A stretch of DNA of 64,000 nt from JAKFWI01 sp031399165. Lineage in GTDB: Bacteria > Pseudomonadota > Alphaproteobacteria > Caulobacterales > Aquidulcibacteraceae. Below the pieces are notes generated by a model, which was not told the origin of the DNA, did not search any database, and saw only the letters and a program-made list of their open reading frames with translations. Location: contig JANNOO010000048.1 in NCBI GenBank assembly GCA_031399165.1, forward strand, positions 5,080-69,079, read 5' to 3'. Below are positions 1-11,089 of the stretch, in pieces. Positions within the stretch are counted from its first letter, which is position 1, and every line of letters begins with the position of its first letter. Position numbers and translations under genes: made by a program.

Positions 1-401
1 ACGATGCCCGAGATCACAAGGCCCATTCTGTCGTCGGTTGTGGCGATGGCGGGGACAAATGCCGGAGATGTCAGTGAGAGCGTGAAGATGATCGCCGCCA
101 TCAGGATCGGAGCCGTCAGCAGCGCGACCAAGTACCAGCGCACGTTCACCCGCCACCGGAGCATCCGGGCGAGCAAGTCGCGAAGGCCTGCCTTTCCGTG
201 AAGGAGGCCGGTCATGGTGAGGCCCGCGACGCTGGGGCCTGCGAGCGCGGCAAAGTATATGAACTGCGTCAGCTCCTCGGGGTTGGCCTTGGAGTTAAAA
301 ATTCCGCTCGGGCCTGCCACCAACAGAATGCCGCCCCAAGAGATAGCGAACACCAGGGCGTAGTAGATGAGCAGCGGATGTCTTCGGAAGAGCGACATCA
401 T
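1..401 (-). CDS. CPBP family intramembrane glutamic endopeptidase, N-terminal part
   Basis: Partial gene; it runs off the left edge. The minus-strand frame opens with two consecutive ATG codons (401-399 and 398-396). Its N-terminus begins MMSLFRRHPLLIYYALVFAI, followed by a hydrophobic stretch, a loop, and further membrane segments near residues 47-65 and 90-112. This helix-rich start with ISWGG after the first strand of hydrophobic residues is typical of CPBP-family membrane proteases, known for CAAX-type or immunity-related cleavage. The EExxxR and HxxxB catalytic motifs would lie beyond the window, so activity cannot be judged. It overlaps the M23 peptidase stop (ATGATG/TGA), implying translational coupling in the same minus-strand operon. 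Confidence 0.7.
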   Translation of the reverse strand, partial: MMSLFRRHPLLIYYALVFAISWGGILLVAGPSGIFNSKANPEELTQFIYFAALAGPSVAGLTMTGLLHGKAGLRDLLARMLRWRVNVRWYLVALLTAPILMAAIIFTLSLTSPAFVPAIATTDDRMGLVISGI

Positions 402-1360
402 GGTTGGCCGCTTCGCGTTGGAATTTCGAAGCGATCATTCCGGACGAGATATCGGCCATTGATCCGGATCGGGACCGGTGCGCCGGCGAAGGGCGCATCT
501 GCCGTTCCAGGCTGCATGGCGTTGATGTGTAGATGCGGTTCGCTGGTGTTGCCGGAGTTGCCGACCTCCGCGATTGCATCGCCAACGCTCAGCCTCTGGC
601 CAACGCGCACGAGAAGAGAGGCCTTCCTAAAATGTCCGAGCAGGATGTCGGCGCTGGCGCAGCGCAGGATCACGTGGTTGCCAGCGAGGTGGGCGCGGTC
701 GGCTTGCGGCACGCGCATGTCAGGTAGGCCATCGACCGCTGCCACCACCTCGCCGGCGCAGGGCGTGATTACAGGCCGGCCAAAGATCGCGTAGCGACTC
801 GGCTCTGCCGGCATGATCCCGTCAGCCCTAAAGCCCCAGCGATCCAGCGCAACGAGGTCTACGCCGTGGGCCGTGCCCCAATAGGGACGGCGTCGGGCGA
901 TGGATTGGTCGAGCAATGTTGCGTGCGCGTTCACAGCCGGCGCCGCGCCGCCATTCGCGACGAGGTACTCGCCGGGCCCGAGCGGTGACGCGAGATCAAT
1001 CGAACGATCTCCCGGAAGTGCTCTTGCGGCAAGCGCGACGCGCGCTTCGTTGAAGGCGTAGAGAGCCAGCGATGCAAACACGGCCAGGGACAGCCAGCCT
1101 ATCACGTGTTTTGGCCAGAGTGTTTGACGCTGCCGGATGATGACGCGAATGACTGACGCGAACAAAAGCGCGGCAAACACATATGGCGCCCACCAGGGTG
1201 GAAACGCCCAGATGCCGGTAAGGCTTGCTGTAAAAAGCGTGAAGCCGATTGCGAGCGACTGCGTCCAGAACCCGATCACGCTGCGCGGTGGCGCAAACGC
1301 CAGCCAGCCGATGAGAACGAGCGGCAAGACAGTTTGCAGCAGATAGAGAGGCAGCATCAC
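398..1360 (-). CDS. M23 family metallopeptidase with N-terminal membrane helices
   Basis: A 320-residue protein with about four hydrophobic segments in residues 1-105 and a peptidase_M23 (LytM) domain in the C-terminal 130 residues. The zinc-site motif GNSGNTSEPHLHI (HxH near residue 275) and an upstream RxxxxGxxHGxD-like segment (GTAHGVDL) support a Zn endopeptidase acting on peptidoglycan or another periplasmic peptide. The start overlaps the DUF6064 stop as TGATG. Neighbours on both sides are membrane proteins, so a cell-envelope role is likely. The exact substrate is unknown. Confidence 0.85.
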   Translation of the reverse strand: MMLPLYLLQTVLPLVLIGWLAFAPPRSVIGFWTQSLAIGFTLFTASLTGIWAFPPWWAPYVFAALLFASVIRVIIRQRQTLWPKHVIGWLSLAVFASLALYAFNEARVALAARALPGDRSIDLASPLGPGEYLVANGGAAPAVNAHATLLDQSIARRRPYWGTAHGVDLVALDRWGFRADGIMPAEPSRYAIFGRPVITPCAGEVVAAVDGLPDMRVPQADRAHLAGNHVILRCASADILLGHFRKASLLVRVGQRLSVGDAIAEVGNSGNTSEPHLHINAMQPGTADAPFAGAPVPIRINGRYLVRNDRFEIPTRSGQP

Positions 1361-2037
1361 CGTGAACTCGTCTTGGTCGTCACGGCGCCGTCACGCCGCG
1401 CCCCGTTCATTCCAGTGATCAACGCAATGGCCAAAGCGATGCCGGCGGCCGGCAGACCGGCGTCCTCCGGAATGCCCAACTGGATGGCTGCCGCGAGGCC
1501 AATCAGCGACCAGAGGAGCGGGATGATGGAAAGCAGCGCGACCCACTTTCCACGCGCCAGAAGCAGCATGCCGATCGTGAAGATGGTTGTGGGACAAGGC
1601 GCAACGCCGAACAGCGGGCCTGCCATCAGTCCATGACCCGCCCAATATCCGAGTAGCTCATAGAAAAGCATCGCATAAACGATGAAGAAGAGACCGGCGG
1701 CGGATCTGAAGCTGGGCCGGGTCTCGAAGCGCAGATCGTTCGGGACCATAATGGACGTCGCGAACAGAATGGATTGTAGAACGAAGAAGGCCGCGAAAAC
1801 TCTGGCGAGCGGAGTTATCTCGGCAAAGAACAGGAAGTGATAGCCGACGCCGTTCACCGCCCACATGAATGCGAGCACTGCCAGGATGACCTGAATGGCG
1901 AGCGTGCCGCTCAGCCACAAGCCGACGACAGCCAGAACGCCCAGCCCGTAGGCGACAATCTGGAGAGGCCAGATCGCGGCATTGTAATCGACGAACACCC
2001 CGAGGAATTGCGCAACGGTGAAAGGTGGATCGAGCAT
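1357..2037 (-). CDS. DUF6064 family membrane protein
   Basis: A 226-residue protein starting MLDPPFTVAQFLGVFVDYNA. The family-typical opening (PF.xxQFLxVFxxYNxAxWPxQ) fixes the start at the ATG at 2037, although the frame stays open upstream to 2262. About seven transmembrane segments follow. Known members of this family are uncharacterised multi-pass membrane proteins. The ATG overlaps the TAA of the upstream nitroreductase (TAATG), and its own TGA overlaps the M23 ATG, so the three genes form one tightly coupled unit. Function unknown. Confidence 0.8.
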   Translation of the reverse strand: MLDPPFTVAQFLGVFVDYNAAIWPLQIVAYGLGVLAVVGLWLSGTLAIQVILAVLAFMWAVNGVGYHFLFFAEITPLARVFAAFFVLQSILFATSIMVPNDLRFETRPSFRSAAGLFFIVYAMLFYELLGYWAGHGLMAGPLFGVAPCPTTIFTIGMLLLARGKWVALLSIIPLLWSLIGLAAAIQLGIPEDAGLPAAGIALAIALITGMNGARRDGAVTTKTSSR

Positions 2038-3131
2038 TACGCCAAGACCGCGGCCACCGGCCTGCGCGCGGAGAACGGCAGCGCTGCGCCATACCCGAAG
2101 CGCATGACGATGTCCGGTCGGCGCCCGGGAAGGCCGACCAGGGCGGCCAGGTCTGGCCGCAAGCTTGCGACCTCGACGGGCTGATTGATGAAGGCGTGCT
2201 TGAGGCCGAGCGCCGTGGCTTGCAGGGCGAAGCGCTGGCAGGCGCGCCCGGCGCGTACCCAATGCTCCTTGTCATCGCGCGCGCCGACGAACACGGCGAT
2301 GCCAGCAGAAGACTGAATCTGCGCCGCGTACTTTTCGTTCTCAGCGTCCGCTTTGAAGACCACATCAACCATGATTGGCCCAAGCCAGGAAGGAAGCGTT
2401 GGGTTGCCGGTCGTGGCCGCAAAGAGGCCGTCGCCAGTCTCAAGGGCTTGACGTGGACTGAAGCGCAGCCAGCTTTTGAGTTCGCGCATGAAGGCCGCGT
2501 CGGCGATCTGCGTGCTGTTGCCACTAAGGACGAGATCGCGCACTTCATTCATCTGCGGGCGATCGGTGATCAGGATCAGATCGACGCCGGGAATCGCAGC
2601 GGCGGCGGCCAAGGTGCGAAGGTCAGCGGCGCTGACGCGTTTCCCGTCATACTCGGCGCGTGTCGATTGACGTCTTGAGATAGCGTCGAACAAGGGCGAA
2701 GCGTCGTTCGACGCGCCATCGAACTCGAACACCACGACGCCATCGTTTGCCGGATCGAAGCTGATGTCGCCCGGACGGCCGCTTGCGCCGGCGGCGAGTG
2801 ATAGATTCTCCGCGGCGCAGCCAAGGCTTGCGAACAAGTGGTGGTCGTCGGGATCGACGGCGGGCGTGCGGCGCGTCAGGTCGGGCAGGATTTCGACGCG
2901 GCGTTCGTCGATGCGGAACCGCCATGGTTGTGTGTTGTGCCCGTTCGCCGCCAGCGTCGCGTAGCGGAGGATATCTCGCATGTCCGGGCTCTGTGCGAGC
3001 GCGGCCCGCGTCACTGCGACGGAGGCATTGTATTCTTCCATCGAACCCATCTGCCGCATCCCGAGAAATCCAGCGCCGCCGCCTGCGACTGCCAGCGCGC
3101 CGGCGCCGATCAGAATATTGCGCCGCTTCAT
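2037..3131 (-). CDS. Acg-type nitroreductase-fold protein with Tat-like signal
   Basis: A 364-residue protein. The N-terminus (MKRRNILIGAGALAVAGGGA) carries an RRxxL twin-arginine-like motif and a hydrophobic segment, suggesting export or membrane anchoring. The body has tandem nitroreductase-like halves, with the NGHNTQPWRF segment near residue 64 and YGxxxPxxSARR near the C-terminus. Both are typical of the Acg family, FMN-fold proteins of the hypoxia/dormancy stimulon in mycobacteria that may sequester flavin rather than reduce substrates. It is the first gene of the 3131-1 minus-strand unit, downstream of the cupin gene. Function is inferred only at family level. Confidence 0.8.
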   Translation of the reverse strand: MKRRNILIGAGALAVAGGGAGFLGMRQMGSMEEYNASVAVTRAALAQSPDMRDILRYATLAANGHNTQPWRFRIDERRVEILPDLTRRTPAVDPDDHHLFASLGCAAENLSLAAGASGRPGDISFDPANDGVVVFEFDGASNDASPLFDAISRRQSTRAEYDGKRVSAADLRTLAAAAAIPGVDLILITDRPQMNEVRDLVLSGNSTQIADAAFMRELKSWLRFSPRQALETGDGLFAATTGNPTLPSWLGPIMVDVVFKADAENEKYAAQIQSSAGIAVFVGARDDKEHWVRAGRACQRFALQATALGLKHAFINQPVEVASLRPDLAALVGLPGRRPDIVMRFGYGAALPFSARRPVAAVLA

Positions 3132-3159
3132 TGCGGCCCGTCAGGATGCACAGAGGAAG

Positions 3160-3558
3160 TCATTCCGAGGTCTTCCCATCGAAATGCTCGTCCGAGGCTT
3201 GGGCGTCAGCTTTCGTGGCGTGAACGACGCCGTCGCGATGTTCGGGTTGCGCGTAAAGCGTATAGAGCCGCAGGGACTTCTCGCCTGTGTTGACGATGTT
3301 GTGCCTGGCGCCGGCCGGAACGATCACTGCGTGGTCCTTCTTGATCTTGGAACTGACGCCGTCGATCCAAACCTCGCCCTTGCCTTGCTCGACGCGGAAG
3401 AACTGGTCGCGCGTTTCGTGCACTTCCTCGCCGATCTCCTCACCGGGGAGCAGAGACATCAGGACGAGCTGCAGGTTCTTGCCGGTGTAAAGGACGCGGC
3501 GAAAATCGCGGTTCGCCTCGACAAGATCTTCGATGTCCGTGGTTATGAAGCCCTTCAT
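3160..3558 (-). CDS. Cupin domain protein
   Basis: A 132-residue protein from ATG 3558; the frame extends 12 bases upstream to a TTG at 3570. A single cupin barrel is visible, with EEVHETRDQFFRVEQGKGEV as strand C-D motif 1 (H, E and H/Q-type metal ligands) and the second motif PAGARHNIVNTG, including a His, about 30 residues later. Small cupins of this type are usually metal-dependent sugar or oxidoreductase enzymes, or binding proteins. It lies between the ADH (3600-4637) and the nitroreductase on the same strand. Substrate not predictable. Confidence 0.8.
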   Translation of the reverse strand: MKGFITTDIEDLVEANRDFRRVLYTGKNLQLVLMSLLPGEEIGEEVHETRDQFFRVEQGKGEVWIDGVSSKIKKDHAVIVPAGARHNIVNTGEKSLRLYTLYAQPEHRDGVVHATKADAQASDEHFDGKTSE

Positions 3559-3599
3559 GAGAGGTTCCAATCTGTTGTGTTGCGCTGACCGAGCAGGCG

Positions 3600-4637
3600 T
3601 TAGACTTCGATGATCACCTTCAGCGCTTGCGTGTTGGCGGCGTGCGAGAAGGTCTCGTAGGCAGCGAGAATATCGTTGAGCTTGAAGCGGTGTGTGATCA
3701 GCTGCGTCGGGTCGATCTTTCGAGACGCCACCACGTTGAGCAGCATCGGCGTGCTGACGGTATCAACGAGGCGGGTGGTGATGGTGATGTTGCGGTCCCA
3801 AAGGTTTTCCAGATGGAGGTCGACCTTGGTCCCGTGCACGCCGATATTGGCGATGACCCCGCCGGCGCCCACGATCTGCTGACAGAGTTCAAAAGTAGCT
3901 GGGATGCCGACTGCTTCGATCGCGGTATCGACGCCCGCGCCGCCGGTCAGTTGCATGATGGCATCGAGGGCCTTGCCGTCGCTGCTGTTTACGACGGCCG
4001 TGGCGCCGAAGCGCTTAGCGACATCGAGACGATTGGCATCGAGATCGATCATGATGATTTCGGCGGGCGAATAGAATTGCGCAGTCAGCAGGGCGGCAAG
4101 GCCAATGGGGCCTGCGCCAACGATCGCGACCCGTGCGCCTGGTTGGACGCGGCCGTTGAGCACGCCGCACTCGAAGCCGGTCGGCAGGATGTCGCTGAGC
4201 ATGACCAACGCCTCCTCGTCGGCGCCGGCGGGGATCGGATAGAGGCTGGTGTCGGCATGGGGAATGCGCACCAACTCGGCTTGTGTGCCGTCAATCTTGT
4301 TGCCGAGGACCCACCCCCCGGTGAGGCAGTGCGAGTACATCTGCTTGCGGCAGGGCGCGCATTTTCCGCATGCGCTGATGCACGAGATCAGAACACGATC
4401 GCCTGACTTGAACGAAGTGACCGCCGATCCGGTCTCGTGGACAATGCCGACGCCCTCATGGCCAAGGATACGCCCAGGCGCGCAGGTCGGTACATCGCCT
4501 TTGAGTATATGCAGATCGGTGCCGCATATTGTCGTCTTCGTGATTTTTACAATGGCGTCTGTTGGCGCCTGGATGTGCGGCGAAGGGCGCTCTTCGAGCG
4601 CCTTTCGTCCCGGACCGATGTAAACCAAGGCCTTCAT
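3600..4637 (-). CDS. Zinc-dependent alcohol dehydrogenase (MDR family)
   Basis: A 345-residue medium-chain dehydrogenase. The catalytic zinc site is TTICGTDLH (Cys38) with GHEGVG around residue 60. The structural zinc lobe has four cysteines in CISACGKCAPCRKQMYSHC. The Rossmann nucleotide motif is GAGPIGL near residue 175. It should oxidise an alcohol or reduce an aldehyde with NAD(H). It is the first gene of the minus-strand run and is divergent from the P-type ATPase at 5057. Part of a second ADH copy survives as a relic directly across the divergent region (4948-5058), so this locus has been rearranged. Confidence 0.9.
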   Translation of the reverse strand: MKALVYIGPGRKALEERPSPHIQAPTDAIVKITKTTICGTDLHILKGDVPTCAPGRILGHEGVGIVHETGSAVTSFKSGDRVLISCISACGKCAPCRKQMYSHCLTGGWVLGNKIDGTQAELVRIPHADTSLYPIPAGADEEALVMLSDILPTGFECGVLNGRVQPGARVAIVGAGPIGLAALLTAQFYSPAEIIMIDLDANRLDVAKRFGATAVVNSSDGKALDAIMQLTGGAGVDTAIEAVGIPATFELCQQIVGAGGVIANIGVHGTKVDLHLENLWDRNITITTRLVDTVSTPMLLNVVASRKIDPTQLITHRFKLNDILAAYETFSHAANTQALKVIIEV

Positions 4638-4947
4638 GTCGCGCCGCCAATCGCTGCACAGCGCAAATAGCCGTGCCGAAATGGCGAGCGGCCGGCTGGT
4701 TCGCTAAAACCCGCTTGCCCGCGATGTAGACGTCATAGCGCGGCACGCATCGAATTGTAGGAATTGCACCCGATGAACGTCTGTGCAGCGACATCGGTTC
4801 CAGTGCGCCCGCTCGTGTGGGTGGGATAACGGCTTGACAAACGTGTGGTGACGAACTCACGGCTGGGTCTGGCGAGAACGTGTCGCGCGCAAACAGGGTG
4901 AGTGATGTGGCAGATCATCGTCTCTCACCGAAATAGAGCGGATGTTG
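4638..4947. other. Intergenic region between divergent ADH and ATPase
   Basis: No convincing gene is seen. A TTGACA-like hexamer occurs at 4834-4839 on the plus strand but has no good -10 partner at 16-18 bases. No FNR, CueR or ECF-type operator is recognisable. The right end merges into the ADH relic at about 4948. Confidence 0.4.
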
Positions 4948-5056
4948 CGCCGATGGCCAAGCCACGATCTGCGGCACGGTGCTTCAAATCTTCAAATGGG
5001 ATGTGCCGACGTACAGGGCGGATCGTAACTTGAGCCATGAAGGGGTTGTCGAGATC

Positions 5057-5058
<2 letters not shown>
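4948..5058 (+). pseudogene. Relic of a zinc alcohol dehydrogenase N-terminus
   Basis: Read in the same frame as the downstream ATPase, this stretch encodes TICGTVLQIFKWDVPT followed by R.L.HEGV.IV. It lines up residue for residue with the intact ADH at 3600-4637 (TICGTDLHILKGDVPT, then GRILGHEGVGIV), keeping the zinc Cys and the HEG motif. About 35 residues match, with roughly 20 identities. Nothing of the ADH 5' end or of its later domains is found. The open frame then runs without interruption into the ATPase, so either the ATPase acquired an ADH-derived leader or its real start lies just after the relic. Confidence 0.75.
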
Positions 5059-7555
<2,497 letters not shown>

Positions 7556-7560
7556 CCTAG

Positions 7561-7932
7561 TCATGCAGTCAAGCTTGCCGCCGTGTTTCCCGCCACACGC
7601 CATTGCTCGGCCGCTTCCAAGGCTTGGGCGGCATACATGACGCTTGGGCCGGCCCCCATGTAGATAGACAGGCCCATGGTCTCCGCTAATTCGGCGTCTG
7701 AAGCGCCGGCCTTTACCGCTGCCTTTGCGTGATAGGTAATGCAGGGGTCGCAGCGCACGGCGACGGAAATCGCTAACGCGATGAGCTCTTTGGTCTTGGT
7801 GTCCAGCGCCTCTGTCTTGAACGCGGCCTGCGCCATCTGGCTGAAGCCCTTCATGATCTCGGGCTGCGCGGATCGCAGTGCGGCGACCAGTGGGTTCAGC
7901 TCTTCCGCCATTGCAGGCCAGTTCTTGTGCAT
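7561..7932 (-). CDS. Carboxymuconolactone decarboxylase / AhpD-like protein
   Basis: A 123-residue single-domain protein. The AhpD-type redox motif is RCDPCITYHAKAA, giving CxxCxxxH near residues 60-67, and the helical GASDAELAETMGL segment follows. Such proteins commonly reduce peroxides or disulfides through the cysteine pair. It is downstream of the DUF302 gene by 24 bases on the same strand, probably co-transcribed, and convergent with the ATPase. Confidence 0.85.
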   Translation of the reverse strand: MHKNWPAMAEELNPLVAALRSAQPEIMKGFSQMAQAAFKTEALDTKTKELIALAISVAVRCDPCITYHAKAAVKAGASDAELAETMGLSIYMGAGPSVMYAAQALEAAEQWRVAGNTAASLTA

Positions 7933-7956
7933 TCACTTACTCCACGGGTTGCAGCC

Positions 7957-8343
7957 TTAAAGGCTCGCGACGGCACGCTGCAGCAGATCGCGAACGGCGC
8001 CTGCTGTCTCCGTAAGCGCAGGGTTATCGACCGCTTGCATCGAGGCGACCGGATTGACGGCTGCGACCTCGATTTTTCCTGCTGACTCCTCACGCACGAT
8101 CACGTTGCAGGGCAGCATGGTTCCGATTTTTGGCTCGGCGAGGAGCGCGCGGTGCGCGAATTGTGGGTTGCAGGCGCCAAGAATGAGATAGGGCGGCATG
8201 TCTGCGCCAAGCTTGGCTTTCAACGTGGCGGCGACGTCGATCTCGCTAAGGACCCCGAAGCCCTGCGCTGAGAGAGCTGTCTTTGTCCGCGCTACCGCCT
8301 CTGGGAACGACGCCTCGATGGTCTTTGCGAAGTAATAGGTCAT
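7957..8343 (-). CDS. DUF302 domain protein
   Basis: A 128-residue protein whose whole length matches the DUF302 pattern: the opening AKTIEASFPEAVARTKTAL, the central GFGVLSEIDV, then YLILGACNPQFAHRAL and the MLPCNVIVRE strand. Two cysteines (GACNP and LPCN) are conserved in many members, which often sit with metal-resistance and sulfur genes. The function is unknown. It is the first gene of a two-gene minus-strand unit with the AhpD-like gene. Confidence 0.85.
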   Translation of the reverse strand: MTYYFAKTIEASFPEAVARTKTALSAQGFGVLSEIDVAATLKAKLGADMPPYLILGACNPQFAHRALLAEPKIGTMLPCNVIVREESAGKIEVAAVNPVASMQAVDNPALTETAGAVRDLLQRAVASL

Positions 8344-8896
8344 GTACGGTTCTCCTTCGATCAGACTCAGCGCGCTTCGCGGCGTCGCCTTCGCCTTGCC
8401 CTTGGCTGTTGTTGCGCGTCACCACGTCGCTCGCCGGAATGACGAGCAGGGGGAGCGTCGGCGAAGAGGCCGAACAGCGACAAGCTCGCCAAGCCCTGAC
8501 AGATCGGATCGAGCACGATGACGCGATCATCGCGTCCAGCGCCGAAACAGGTCGGGCTGATGCGCATGGCCAGCCTTAAGCAGAAGGCCCCAGAAGGGTG
8601 GTTGTTCCGTCGCCGGGCGACCGATCAACGGTCGAATTGGTTAGAACGCGGGACACCTAGTCGATTTATCGGCGGCAGGCATGGTCGCCAAGAAGGTCGC
8701 CACGCGCGCAGTGCCGCCGGCGCGGGTTCGCGGACCTGTCTTGATCGTGGCGGCTTACGTCGCTTTGCGGGCGCGGACCGCGCTCTAGGGCCGTGGACCT
8801 GTAGTCTCTCTCAGACGTTCCTCCGACAGTGTCTCCTCGCCGGGCGCCACGGCGCGCTTACGTCGCTTCTCTCGCTCTCACCAATAAAGGCTCCTC
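8344..8896. other. Intergenic region, 553 bases, no gene supported
   Basis: Only GC-rich open frames with arginine/alanine-rich translations occur on both strands, none with a recognisable domain or a good ribosome-binding site. A 66-residue minus-strand frame (8367-8567) has one hydrophobic patch but no family resemblance. The region separates the minus-strand DUF302 unit from the plus-strand host-attachment gene, so it must hold both promoters, but I see no clear operator. Confidence 0.4.
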
Positions 8897-9346
8897 ATGA
8901 AGGCGGTTCGGACGTGGGTACTCATTGCGGATGGCGCGCGAGCGCGCATTCTCGAAAACACAGGCCCCGGTCACGGGCTGACCCCGGTGGAGGGCATGGT
9001 GTTTCATGGCGATCACGCCGCAACCCATGACCTCGTCTCCGATCGCGAGGGCAGAAGCCATAGCTCGCATGGGCCGGGTCGCTCTGCGGTGCAGTCCCGC
9101 TCAGACCCGCATCGCGAACTCAAGACTACCTTCGCCCATCACCTCGCCGATGTCCTGGCTGGCGCGCTCGAACGGAAATCCTTCGACCGTCTGATCATCG
9201 CCGCCGCCCCGGTCTCGCTGGGCGATCTGCGGGCGGCGCTATCCGATCACGTGCGGGCAAAAGTCTCAGGCGAAGTGGCACATGATCTAACGAAGATCCC
9301 AAATAGTGATGTTGCAGACCACCTCAAAGCCGTGCTCGCCGCTTAA
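8897..9346 (+). CDS. Host attachment family protein
   Basis: A 149-residue protein matching the family named for host-cell attachment in Agrobacterium. It opens WVLIADGARARILENTG, has a Ser/His-rich linker around residues 50-75, then a helical segment FDRLIIAAAPVSLGDLRAAL and a C-terminal DLTKIPNSDVADHLKA. These features resemble the ribosome-associated eRF1-like fold reported for relatives, but the biochemical role is not established. A weak ribosome-binding site (AAGG) precedes the ATG. It stands alone ahead of the cbpA-like gene. Confidence 0.85.
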   Translation: MKAVRTWVLIADGARARILENTGPGHGLTPVEGMVFHGDHAATHDLVSDREGRSHSSHGPGRSAVQSRSDPHRELKTTFAHHLADVLAGALERKSFDRLIIAAAPVSLGDLRAALSDHVRAKVSGEVAHDLTKIPNSDVADHLKAVLAA

Positions 9347-9430
9347 CCGCGGACGGTTGGATCGCGTTTCGAGCCTCGCGCTGTGGCCGCGTCAAACCCT
9401 TCTTAGTTCGAACGGAGAGACGGAGAGATC

Positions 9431-10339
9431 GTGAGAGACCCATACGAGGTTCTGGGGGTCGCACGCGCCGCCACGCCCGACGACGTCCGCAAGGCTTATC
9501 GCCGGCTGGCGAAGAAACTGCATCCTGATCTCAATCCGGGAGACAAGCAGGCGGAAGCGCGCTTCAAGGACGTGACGGCCGCCAACGATCTCCTTTCCGA
9601 TCCGGACAAGCGCCAGAAGTTCGACAGTGGCGAAATCGACGCCTCGGGGGCAGAGCGCCCTCGCCAGCAATACTACAAGGATTTTGCGAGCGGGGGCGCG
9701 GGCGCCGGGAGCCCTTACGAAAACAGTTCCGGGTTCGCGGACTTCGGCGATGGCGAGGATCTGTTCGCGGAATTGTTTCGCCGCCAGGCAGGACAAACGC
9801 GGCGCACGCGCGGCGCGGACTTGCACTACCGTCTGGCGATCTCGTTTCTCGACGCCGTCAACGGCGCGACGCAGCGGCTCACCTTGCCCGATGGCGGCTC
9901 GCTCGATGTGACTATTCCCGCCGGCATTCAAGAGGGCCAGACGTTGCGCCTGCGGGACAAGGGCGCGCCGGCGCGCGGCGAGGGCGAACCTGGCGATGCT
10001 CTGGTGGCAATTTCGATCAACCCCCACCGCTTCTTTGTTCGCGAGGGCGACGACATTCATATCGAACTGCCGATCACACTCTCGGAAGCAGTGCTGGGCG
10101 CGCGCGTAAAAACGCCAACGCCAACGGGCGCTGTGATGTTGACGGTGCCCAAGGGATCAAACACCGGTGCAATTCTTCGCTTGAAGGGCAAAGGTGTCGC
10201 GCGGCGCGGTGGCCATGGCGACGAACTCGTCAAGCTAAGGGTCATGTTGCCGTCAGAACCGAACGCTGAGCTGGAGGCGTTTCTCTCCACATGGTCGACT
10301 GCAAGCAGCGACGATCCGCGGAAGGACATGGTGTCATGA
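9431..10339 (+). CDS. cbpA: CbpA-type DnaJ co-chaperone
   Basis: A 302-residue class II J-domain protein. The J domain covers residues 1-66 with KLHPDLN (HPD at 31-33). A Gly/Phe-rich linker runs to about residue 115. The C-terminal substrate-binding beta domains span about 125-285, with no Cys-rich zinc finger, unlike DnaJ. The start is GTG 9431, preceded by a strong GGAGAGACGGAGA purine tract. It should stimulate DnaK ATPase activity and deliver clients. The stop overlaps the cbpM-like start as ATGA, the usual coupling of this co-chaperone with its modulator. Confidence 0.9.
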   Translation: MRDPYEVLGVARAATPDDVRKAYRRLAKKLHPDLNPGDKQAEARFKDVTAANDLLSDPDKRQKFDSGEIDASGAERPRQQYYKDFASGGAGAGSPYENSSGFADFGDGEDLFAELFRRQAGQTRRTRGADLHYRLAISFLDAVNGATQRLTLPDGGSLDVTIPAGIQEGQTLRLRDKGAPARGEGEPGDALVAISINPHRFFVREGDDIHIELPITLSEAVLGARVKTPTPTGAVMLTVPKGSNTGAILRLKGKGVARRGGHGDELVKLRVMLPSEPNAELEAFLSTWSTASSDDPRKDMVS

Positions 10340-10614
10340 TTTTCACGACGGTGGATTTTCTAGCACGCGCGCGAGTAGACCGTGAAACCCTCGAGATATG
10401 GATCGAAGAAGAATGGTTGGTCCCCAGCGAAACAACGCCGGAGCGCGCCTTTACAGAGGCCGATCTGGCGCGGGCGCAATTGATCCGGGACCTCATGGAC
10501 GATCTCGGTGTCAACGCGGAGGGCGTCGGGGTCGTCCTGAACTTAGTGGATCAGGTGCATGGCCTGCGGAATGTGCTCGCCGAAGTGCTGACCTCGGCGC
10601 GTGAGCGCCGATAA
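10336..10614 (+). CDS. cbpM: CbpM-like chaperone modulator
   Basis: A 92-residue MerR-like helical protein. The N-terminal segment VDRETLEIWIEEEWLVPS resembles the helix-turn-helix-like part of CbpM, and LVDQVHGLRNVLAEVL is a coiled-coil-like C-terminus. CbpM binds the J domain of CbpA and restrains it. ATG 10336 overlaps the cbpA-like TGA, so translation is coupled. Identification rests on size, pattern and partner. Confidence 0.85.
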   Translation: MIFTTVDFLARARVDRETLEIWIEEEWLVPSETTPERAFTEADLARAQLIRDLMDDLGVNAEGVGVVLNLVDQVHGLRNVLAEVLTSARERR

Positions 10615-10633
10615 AAGCGGGCGGGAAGCATGA

Positions 10634-10790
10634 AGCCCTGTGTTCGGCCCGCGCCGGAGGCGCATCGCTCGCCGACGACCAAGACAAAGCCCTGCGTCCC
10701 GACACCTTCAGAGCGCCATCGCGCGCAGGCGGCGCCAGGGTGAAAAGCGAAGCGGGCCTTGACGCCGCCGAGCACGATGGCAGTCAGCCG
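10634..10790 (+). repeat. Dispersed 155-bp repeat, copy 1
   Basis: The first of three copies (the others are at 52646 and 59758), all in the same orientation. Shared blocks are AGCCCTGTGTTCGGCCCGCG at the left end, then AGCCCTGCGTCCCG, CACCTTCAG, ATCGCGCGCAG, and a right-hand hairpin GGCGGCGCCAGGG ... CCTTGACGCCGCC (13-base arms, loop about 17). The left block and the AGCCCTGCGTCCCG block form an imperfect internal direct repeat. It sits between the cbpA/cbpM pair and the end of the copper operon. Confidence 0.85.
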
Positions 10791-11089
10791 ATGCAATGCA
10801 GGCGAGGAGCGTGTAGAATCTAACGCGCGTTGGCGGCGCGGTTCGTCCTGGTTTCGCCAACATTCGCGAACGATCGCGGTCTATCGCTGCACGCGCTCGA
10901 TTAACGTCGCCGATTTGCGCTACACGCCGCTGCGCGTCAGGGATCGCAGCCCGAAGGGCGAAGACGCGCTTAAAGTTCGCGGTTCGTGCGGCTTCGCGCG
11001 TCAGCACAAGAGCCCGGCCGCCGAAGGCGGCGACGCCCAAGGGACGACGAGTAGGGGTATAGCCATAGAGCGCTGCTGCGGCGTGCCCA
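10791..11089. other. Intergenic region between repeat copy 1 and the copper operon end
   Basis: No gene is supported; the longer open frames on both strands have low-complexity, Arg/Ala-rich translations and no domain match. The right end abuts the 3' end of the PepSY gene. Confidence 0.4.

Noticed and set aside
4834..4839. TTGACA-like hexamer upstream of the ATPase
   Set aside because: No -10 element at a suitable distance, so a promoter is not supported.
10700..10775. The repeat hairpin as a Rho-independent terminator
   Set aside because: No T-run follows the stem in any of the three copies, and one copy lies after a separate strong terminator.
10551..10796. A small minus-strand frame over repeat copy 1
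   Set aside because: The frame is broken or absent in copies 2 and 3, and the shared feature is the DNA repeat and hairpin rather than a protein.
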